Assembly: GCA_043777595.1 (NCBI GenBank)
Contig: JAYWHT010000015.1
Span: forward strand, 4,961 to 68,960
DNA from: JAYVJH01 sp043777595
GTDB lineage: Bacteria > Bacteroidota > Bacteroidia > Cytophagales > Spirosomataceae
Direction: 5' to 3'
Length of the DNA stretch: 64,000 bases
Shown here: one piece after another, positions 59,172 through 64,000 of the stretch
Position numbering within the stretch: the first letter of the stretch is position 1
Layout: each line of letters opens with the position of its first letter
Made by a program: the position numbers and the translations under genes
The notes under the pieces: generated by a model
What the model saw: only the letters and a program-made list of their open reading frames with translations
Database searches by the model: none
What the model was told of the DNA's origin: nothing

Positions 59172-60533
59172 TTAAACAAACAACGCTACAATCTCAGCAA
59201 CCGAAACTTTTTGCTGCTCGCCAGTTGTCATATTTTTGAGCGACAGTACGCCCGTTTGTATTTCTTCTGAACCGATGACGACCACATACGGTATTTGTTT
59301 GCGGTCGGCATAATCAAATTGTTTTTTGAGTTTGGTACTGTCTGGGTACATCTCGGCTTTGAGGCCGCTGGCTCGCAGTTGGCTTAGTATGTTTAGGCCA
59401 TAGTTTTCGGCTTCTGTATCAAAATTAGTCAGCATAATTTGAGTACTAACGAGTTGATTTTGAGGGAATAGCCCCAATTCTTCCATCACGTCATAAATTC
59501 TATCGACACCAAACGAAATACCTACACCCGACAACCCCGCCATACCAAATGTACCCGTCAGGTTATCGTAACGGCCACCGCCCGAAATGCTACCCATGAC
59601 CAGACCATTGGCTTTCACTTCAAAAATAGCACCAGTGTAATAACTCAACCCTCGGGCCAGCGTAGCATCAAACTCTATTTGCGGGTTTATCAAACCAAAA
59701 CCTGCCACCAACTGCCATACACGTTCGAGTTCGTCAATGCCTTTTAGCCCTATTTCAGAGCCTTGTAGCCACGAGCGTAGGCTCTCAAAAATCGTTTCTT
59801 GGTTTTGGGTAATGTCATAAATCGGTTGTAGTTTCAGTATCGTTTCGTCCGAAAACCCTCTTTCACGGAGTTCGTCTTCTACTTTTTCTTTACCAACCTT
59901 GTCCAATTTATCAATCGCCACGCAGAGCGTAGATTCTTGGCCAATCACGCCAGCCACCTCGGCAATACCCGACAGTATTTTACGATTATTGATTTTTACT
60001 GTAAAATTTTCAAGATTTAAGCCTCTCAATACCTCGTGAATCATTAGCACAATTTCGGCTTCACACAGCAACGAATCTGTACCTACCACGTCTGCATCGC
60101 ACTGATAAAACTCACGGTATCGGCCTTTTTGTGGGCGGTCAGCACGCCAAACTGGCTGAATCTGATACCGTTTGAAAGGCATAACCAAGTCGTTTCTGTT
60201 CATGACTACAAACCGAGCGAAGGGTACAGTTAGGTCGTAGCGAAGCCCTTTTTCTGAAATTTTGGGGGTCAATTTTTTAAATCCTTCGTCTAAGTCAGTT
60301 GGGGTAATTTTTTCTGAAAAATTACCTGAGTTTAATACCTTAAACAGTAGCTGGTCGCCCTCGTCGCCATACTTGCCAGTGAGCGTACTGAGGTTTTCCA
60401 TGGTCGGCGTTTCGATGGGCAAGAAGCCATATTTCTGAAAAACAGCACGAATTACATCAAAAATATAGTTGCGGCGCAGCATTTGAGCCGGGCCGAAGTC
60501 TCGTGTACCACGAGGAAGCGAAGGTTTTGACAT
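59172..60533 (-). CDS. hisS: Histidyl-tRNA synthetase
   Basis: 453 residues, class II synthetase. N-terminal SLPRGTRDFGPAQMLRRNYI, motif 2 region with FKRYQIQPVWRADRPQKGRY and YREFYQCDADVVG, the histidine-specific loop ARGLSYYTGAIFEV, motif 3 GGGRYDNLTGTFG and SGVGISFGVDRIYDVMEELG, and a C-terminal anticodon-binding domain (about 355-453: LRASGLKAEMYPDSTKLKKQ, IPYVVVIGSEEIQTGVLSLK). It attaches histidine to tRNA-His. It is monocistronic, followed by the promoter region of the TonB receptor gene. Confidence 0.97.
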   Translation of the reverse strand: MSKPSLPRGTRDFGPAQMLRRNYIFDVIRAVFQKYGFLPIETPTMENLSTLTGKYGDEGDQLLFKVLNSGNFSEKITPTDLDEGFKKLTPKISEKGLRYDLTVPFARFVVMNRNDLVMPFKRYQIQPVWRADRPQKGRYREFYQCDADVVGTDSLLCEAEIVLMIHEVLRGLNLENFTVKINNRKILSGIAEVAGVIGQESTLCVAIDKLDKVGKEKVEDELRERGFSDETILKLQPIYDITQNQETIFESLRSWLQGSEIGLKGIDELERVWQLVAGFGLINPQIEFDATLARGLSYYTGAIFEVKANGLVMGSISGGGRYDNLTGTFGMAGLSGVGISFGVDRIYDVMEELGLFPQNQLVSTQIMLTNFDTEAENYGLNILSQLRASGLKAEMYPDSTKLKKQFDYADRKQIPYVVVIGSEEIQTGVLSLKNMTTGEQQKVSVAEIVALFV

Positions 60534-60647
60534 TGAATATTTTTTTAGTTTGAGCGAACTAATGTGTGGACAGATATTGAACTTTTCTGTTTCGGTAAGT
60601 GTGTTAAATTTCTGTTAAAATTGCTTTTCCATCATAATTTTTAATGT

Positions 60648-61448
60648 TTAAATTTTCCCTATTTCCACTGCTTTTCTAACACTTCCATACTTATCGAGCA
60701 GCGTTTTGGCTTCGGCCTGTGTGATATTGAGTTCATCAACAACCATATCAATAGCTCGATTGATGAGTTTTTCGTTGGTCATCTGCATATCTACCATTTT
60801 ATTGCCTTGTACACGCCCCAACTGAATCATCACTGCCGTAGAGAGCATATTGAGAGCCATTTTCTGAGCCGTACCCGACTTCATTCTCGTGCTGCCAGTA
60901 ACGTACTCAGGCCCAACAACGATTTCGACAGGAAACTCCGCCGTCGCCGCCACAGGAGAGCCATCGTTACAGACAATACAACCAGTCAAAATACCGTTTT
61001 TTCGAGCAGCCTCCAAGCCACCAATCACATAAGGCGTGCGGCCAGATGCTGCCAAACCTATAAGCGTGTCTGACGAGTTGATGTGGTGTTCTTGCAAATC
61101 TTTCCAAGCCTGCTCGAAGTCGTCTTCGGCATTTTCTACAGCTTTTCTGATTGCCGCCTCACCACCAGCCATAATGCCTACTACCAAGTCGTAGGGTACT
61201 CCATACGTGGGCGGACATTCGGACGCATCGACTACGCCCAAACGCCCACTTGTACCGGCACCAATATAAAACAGCCGCCCACCTTGCTTCATTTTTGGCA
61301 CAATATGATTGACTAATTGTTGAATTTGCGGAATTGCTTTTTCGACAGACAGCGCAACCGTCTGGTCTTCGTTGTTAATGTCTGTTAGTATTTCTAATAT
61401 ACTTTTTTGTTCCAGATTGTCGTAATGCGAGGCTGCTTCGGTGGTCAT
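60648..61448 (-). CDS. murQ: N-acetylmuramic acid 6-phosphate etherase
   Basis: 266 residues. MurQ cleaves the lactyl ether of MurNAc 6-phosphate, allowing reuse of cell-wall sugars. It has the SIS-domain signature: IGAGTSGRLGVVDASECPPT, YDLVVGIMAGGEAAIRKAVE, LIGLAASGRTPYVIGGLEAA, GPEYVTGSTRMKSGTAQKMA, and the catalytic Glu in SECPPTYG. The C-terminal helix region is normal (ALNMLSTAVMIQLGRVQGNK). No anmK or other recycling genes are nearby. It faces away from the tRNA-Trp operon; the 190 bases between hold no other gene. Confidence 0.95.
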   Translation of the reverse strand: MTTEAASHYDNLEQKSILEILTDINNEDQTVALSVEKAIPQIQQLVNHIVPKMKQGGRLFYIGAGTSGRLGVVDASECPPTYGVPYDLVVGIMAGGEAAIRKAVENAEDDFEQAWKDLQEHHINSSDTLIGLAASGRTPYVIGGLEAARKNGILTGCIVCNDGSPVAATAEFPVEIVVGPEYVTGSTRMKSGTAQKMALNMLSTAVMIQLGRVQGNKMVDMQMTNEKLINRAIDMVVDELNITQAEAKTLLDKYGSVRKAVEIGKI

Positions 61449-61619
61449 AATGGCAGTTTAAACTTTTTACAAATGTACAGGTTTTTTTACGGTTTCGCCG
61501 TTGGTACACGCAAAAATATACACAACTTACATATTAACAAATAAAAATGCCACTTGCGACAGATACCCTAATTGTTTTTGGCAACTATAAAAAACGCTGA
61601 AACAAAAATAGAAAAAGTT

Positions 61620-61649
61620 TTTGTTTACTAAAATAAATCACTACTTTTG
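61620..61649 (+). promoter_or_regulatory. Promoter of the tRNA-Trp-secE-nusG-ribosomal protein operon
   Basis: -33 element TTTG (61620-61623), 18-base spacer, -7 box TACTTTTG (61642-61649), fitting the Bacteroidota consensus. Transcription would start about 20 bases before the tRNA. Confidence 0.7.
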
Positions 61650-61675
61650 CACTCCGTTTTTAGATAGAACTACAC

Positions 61676-61746
61676 ACAGAAATAGTATAAAGGTAGTACA
61701 GAGGTCTCCAAAACCTTCGGTCTGGGTTCGAGTCCTAGTTTCTGTG
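61676..61746 (+). tRNA. tRNA-Trp (anticodon CCA)
   Basis: 71 bases. Acceptor stem ACAGAAA pairs with TTTCTGT; the D arm is GTA/TAC; the anticodon arm GAGGT-CTCCAAA-ACCTT has CCA in the anticodon position; the T arm CTGGG-TTCGAGT-CCTAG is complete; the discriminator is G and the full CCA end is not encoded. Position directly upstream of secE is the usual one in Bacteroidota. Confidence 0.93.
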
Positions 61747-61820
61747 CATTGTAACAAAGCGTGGTTTCGGTAATTTTTTAAAGTTGCCAAAACCAATAAA
61801 TCAAAACCTACAAACAACAA

Positions 61821-62012
61821 ATGAACAAGGTAGTAGAATTTTTCAAAAACTCGTGGGAGGAGATAAAGTTCAACGTAACTTGGCCTACTCTAAGCTCTTT
61901 GCAAAGTAGCACCACGCTCGTGCTGGCAGGTTCTATTATCTTTGCTATAGTAGTTGGTCTGATGGATTATGTATTTGAGAATGCGCTCAAACTACTTTAC
62001 GATTCGTTCTAA
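61821..62012 (+). CDS. secE: Preprotein translocase subunit SecE
   Basis: 63 residues with the SecE layout: amphipathic N-terminal helix VVEFFKNSWEEIKFNVTWPT (V-x-W-P motif) and a single membrane helix TTLVLAGSIIFAIVVGLMDY. It stabilises SecY in the inner-membrane Sec channel. It is located between tRNA-Trp and nusG, the conserved order. Confidence 0.95.
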   Translation: MNKVVEFFKNSWEEIKFNVTWPTLSSLQSSTTLVLAGSIIFAIVVGLMDYVFENALKLLYDSF

Positions 62013-62049
62013 ATCAAAAGAATCTCTAACACTCCAACGCTGAAACAAG

Positions 62050-62607
62050 ATGAGTAATTTGAATTGGTACGTTCTTCGGGCGGTGTCGGGTCAGGAAAAG
62101 AAAGTAAAATCTTATCTTGAAAACGAAATCGCAAGACAAAAATTAGAGGACTTTATTCCAGAAATATTGATTCCTACCGAAAAAATATATGAAGTAAGAA
62201 ATGGAAAAAAGCGAATCCGTGAAAAGTCGTTTTTCCCAGGCTACATTATCATTTCAGCAGACTTGACACATGGCGAAGCCAACCACTTGATAACAACCAT
62301 GCCAGGCGTTTTGGGCTTTTTGGGAAACATTACGGCGGGATCAAAAGTACCAGTGCCATTGCGCCAGTCCGAAATAAACCGTATATTAGGTAGAGTAGAG
62401 GCGGCAGAAGAAAGTGTAGTAGAAACGGCAAAAATAAGCTACCACCGTGGCGAAAATGTCAAAATCATCGATGGACCATTCAGTGGTTTTGTGGGTGCAG
62501 TAGAAGAAATCTTTGACGACAAAAAGAAATTGAACGTCGTCGTAAAAATATTCGGGAGAAACACTCCCGTGGAGTTGGGTTACGCACAAGTCGAGAAAGA
62601 AAGCTGA
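62050..62607 (+). CDS. nusG: Transcription termination/antitermination protein NusG
   Basis: 185 residues. The N-terminal NGN domain (NWYVLRAVSGQEKKVKSYLE, FFPGYIIISADLTHGEANHL, TTMPGVLGFLGN) is followed by a KOW domain (GENVKIIDGPFSGFVGAVEE and VKIFGRNTPVELGYAQVEK). NusG binds RNA polymerase, affects elongation and links to Rho and the ribosome. It starts 37 bases after secE. A 106-base leader with a possible hairpin precedes rplK. Confidence 0.97.
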   Translation: MSNLNWYVLRAVSGQEKKVKSYLENEIARQKLEDFIPEILIPTEKIYEVRNGKKRIREKSFFPGYIIISADLTHGEANHLITTMPGVLGFLGNITAGSKVPVPLRQSEINRILGRVEAAEESVVETAKISYHRGENVKIIDGPFSGFVGAVEEIFDDKKKLNVVVKIFGRNTPVELGYAQVEKES

Positions 62608-62628
62608 TTTAAAAAAATCAAAATGTTG

Positions 62629-62685
62629 CTGGGAGTGCGAAATAGCGAGCTTCACCGTTATTTATCAGCCGCACGCTAAAACCAG
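62629..62685 (+). promoter_or_regulatory. Possible structured leader of rplK-rplA
   Basis: In the 106-base gap between nusG and rplK, CTGG (62629-62632) can pair with CCAG (62682-62685) and GTGCG (62635-62639) with CGCAC (62670-62674), giving a two-helix stem with an internal loop. The L11 operon is autoregulated by L1 at a leader structure in other bacteria, and this is in the right place, but the fold is not verified. Confidence 0.35.
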
Positions 62686-62713
62686 TAGCGCCAAACAAAA
62701 CCGTTAGAAAACG

Positions 62714-63157
62714 ATGGCGAAAGAAGTATTAGGTTACGTTAAATTGCAAGTGAAAGGTGGCCAAGCCAATCCTTCACCCCCAATTGGTCCAGCGTTAGGT
62801 TCAAAGGGCTTGAACATTATGGAATTCTGTAAGCAGTTCAACGGCCGTACGCAAGACAAAATGGGCATGGTGTTACCTGTGGTAATTACCTATTACAAAG
62901 ACAAATCATTTGAATTTGTAATCAAAACCCCGCCAGCAGCAATCTTGTTGTTGGAAGCGACAAAGGTTAAATTGGGTTCAGCCCAACCAAACCGACTAAA
63001 AGTGGCCTCAGTGTCATGGGACGTGGTAAAGCAAATTGCTGAAACCAAAATGCCCGATCTGAACTGCTTTACCGTAGAAGCTGGCATGAAAATGATAGCT
63101 GGAACGGCTCGTAGCATGGGTATATCGGTAACAGGAACAGCCCCTTGGGACAACTAA
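62714..63157 (+). CDS. rplK: 50S ribosomal protein L11
   Basis: 147 residues. Hallmark PPIGPALGSKGLNIMEFCKQ near the N-terminus, KSFEFVIKTPPAAILLLEAT, and C-terminal GTARSMGISV. L11 forms the GTPase-associated centre on 23S rRNA with L10/L12. Followed by rplA after 35 bases. Confidence 0.98.
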   Translation: MAKEVLGYVKLQVKGGQANPSPPIGPALGSKGLNIMEFCKQFNGRTQDKMGMVLPVVITYYKDKSFEFVIKTPPAAILLLEATKVKLGSAQPNRLKVASVSWDVVKQIAETKMPDLNCFTVEAGMKMIAGTARSMGISVTGTAPWDN

Positions 63158-63192
63158 TCACGAAGCAAAACGTAGAAAAAGCATTTTGAAAA

Positions 63193-63891
63193 ATGGCAAA
63201 ACTAAGTAAAAAAAGAAAAGAAGCTTTGACGAAGTATGACCCCAAGCAGGAATACTCGATAGAAAAAGCAGCCGAAATTCTGAAAAGTATTTCATATACC
63301 AAATTTGACGCATCTGTCGATATTGATGTACGCTTGGGTGTAGACCCACGCAAAGCCGACCAAATGGTTCGTGGCGTGGTAGCTCTACCAAACGGAACAG
63401 GTAAGACGGTAAAAGTACTGGTTCTTTGTAGCCCCGACCGTGAGGCCGAAGCCAAAGCAGCAGGTGCAGATTATGTAGGTTTGGACGAATACATACAGAA
63501 AATCGAGCAGGGCTGGACAGATGTGGACGTAATCATTACGATGCCCACTGTAATGGCCAAAATTGGTAAATTAGGTAAAATATTAGGCCCACGTGGCCTC
63601 ATGCCCAACCCTAAGTCAGGTACTGTAACCCTCGACGTCGGCAAGGCCGTACTCGAAGTAAAAGCAGGTAAGATTGACTTCAAGGTCGATAAGTTTGGTA
63701 TTATTCATGCAGGCATTGGCCGTGTGTCTTTCTCAGCAGAGAAGATAGCCCAAAATGCACAAGAATTAATAGCTACTTTGATGAAGTTGAAGCCATCATC
63801 GTCAAAAGGCACATACGTCAAGACTGTGCATTTGTCAAGTACAATGAGTCCGGGTGTAACAATAGATAAAAGCACGATTGCAGGAATATAA
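63193..63891 (+). CDS. rplA: 50S ribosomal protein L1
   Basis: 232 residues. Conserved features: FDASVDIDVRLGVDPRKADQ, VRGVVALPNGTGKTVKVLVL, the L1 signature GKLGKILGPRGLMPNPKSGT and VKTVHLSSTMSPGVTIDKST at the C-terminus. L1 forms the L1 stalk and, in other bacteria, represses its own operon. It is followed by rplJ 3 bases downstream. Confidence 0.98.
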   Translation: MAKLSKKRKEALTKYDPKQEYSIEKAAEILKSISYTKFDASVDIDVRLGVDPRKADQMVRGVVALPNGTGKTVKVLVLCSPDREAEAKAAGADYVGLDEYIQKIEQGWTDVDVIITMPTVMAKIGKLGKILGPRGLMPNPKSGTVTLDVGKAVLEVKAGKIDFKVDKFGIIHAGIGRVSFSAEKIAQNAQELIATLMKLKPSSSKGTYVKTVHLSSTMSPGVTIDKSTIAGI

Positions 63892-63894
63892 AAT

Positions 63895-64000
63895 ATGACA
63901 CGCGAAGAAAAAGCAGTAATAATCGAAGAACTCAGCGAGAAGTTCAAAGCAACACCATTTTTTTATATCGTTGGTGCAGACGGAATGTCGGTTGGAGAGA
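63895..64000 (+). CDS. rplJ: 50S ribosomal protein L10 (start only)
   Basis: The first 35 codons are present from ATG at 63895: MTREEKAVIIEELSEKFKAT, then PFFYIVGADGMSVGE. This is the usual L10 N-terminus and its position after rplA is conserved. The gene runs off the window edge. Confidence 0.93.
   Translation, partial: MTREEKAVIIEELSEKFKATPFFYIVGADGMSVGE

Overview
The window is one contiguous piece of a Bacteroidota chromosome, most likely from the order Cytophagales (perhaps Spirosomaceae: Runella, Emticicia and relatives). This rests on several signs: TonB-dependent receptors with an N-terminal carboxypeptidase-regulatory-like domain, many matches to the Bacteroidota -7 promoter box TAnnTTTG, little Shine-Dalgarno signal, and family-typical genes (BshC, DUF2911, DUF5606, a 29-residue AURKAIP1/COX24-like ribosomal peptide). 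The genus is an inference; no rRNA gene is present. No insertion sequence, prophage or CRISPR array was seen, and no stretch over 300 bases lacks a gene.

Layout. 0-8.3 kb: TonB receptor, DUF4440 protein, hicBA, wecB, an Rpn-type nuclease with an 11-copy 12-bp repeat, and a short polysaccharide segment (flippase, methyltransferase). 8.4-17.3 kb: ispF, lon and radA, with a single-chain restriction-modification-specificity enzyme inserted between lon and radA. 17-25 kb: PAP2 phosphatase, lipoproteins, a LPG-synthase-type membrane protein, rfaE2, Zn peptidase, DUF2911, Schlafen/AlbA-type ATPase. 25-37 kb: exported hydrolases (M28 peptidase, GH20 hexosaminidase, a rhamnogalacturonan-esterase/GH28 fusion, ceramidase-like, heparinase II/III) and an ABC-F protein. 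38-42.9 kb: bshC, FKBP, rhaM, lipoprotein, lpdA. 42.9-45 kb: a toxin-antitoxin cluster. 45-52.4 kb: ssb, mutY, HU, TPR, bS22-like, rng, a PIN toxin pair, queA. 52.4-61.4 kb: MFS, LolA-like, double-VOC and TonB receptor locus, hisS, murQ. 61.6-64 kb: tRNA-Trp-secE-nusG-rplK-rplA-rplJ, running off the edge.

Three observations stand out. (1) The toxin modules look disarmed: hicA and yoeB both have ATA where ATG is expected, directly at the antitoxin stop codon; the HEPN toxin has lost one A from a homopolymer; and an adjacent DUF4177 gene has a frameshift and a TGG-to-TGA nonsense change. Around 60 other genes in the window are intact, so random assembly error is a weaker explanation than decay or deliberate down-tuning of toxin translation. 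(2) Degenerate 7-bp repeat arrays lie at gene boundaries and, in two places, inside the heparinase II/III gene. Gain or loss of one 7-bp unit there would shift the frame, so this exported enzyme may be phase variable. (3) A small palindromic repeat (core CATCGCTYCAAGCGATG) occurs twice, plus a half copy, each time starting at the TAG stop codon of the upstream gene.
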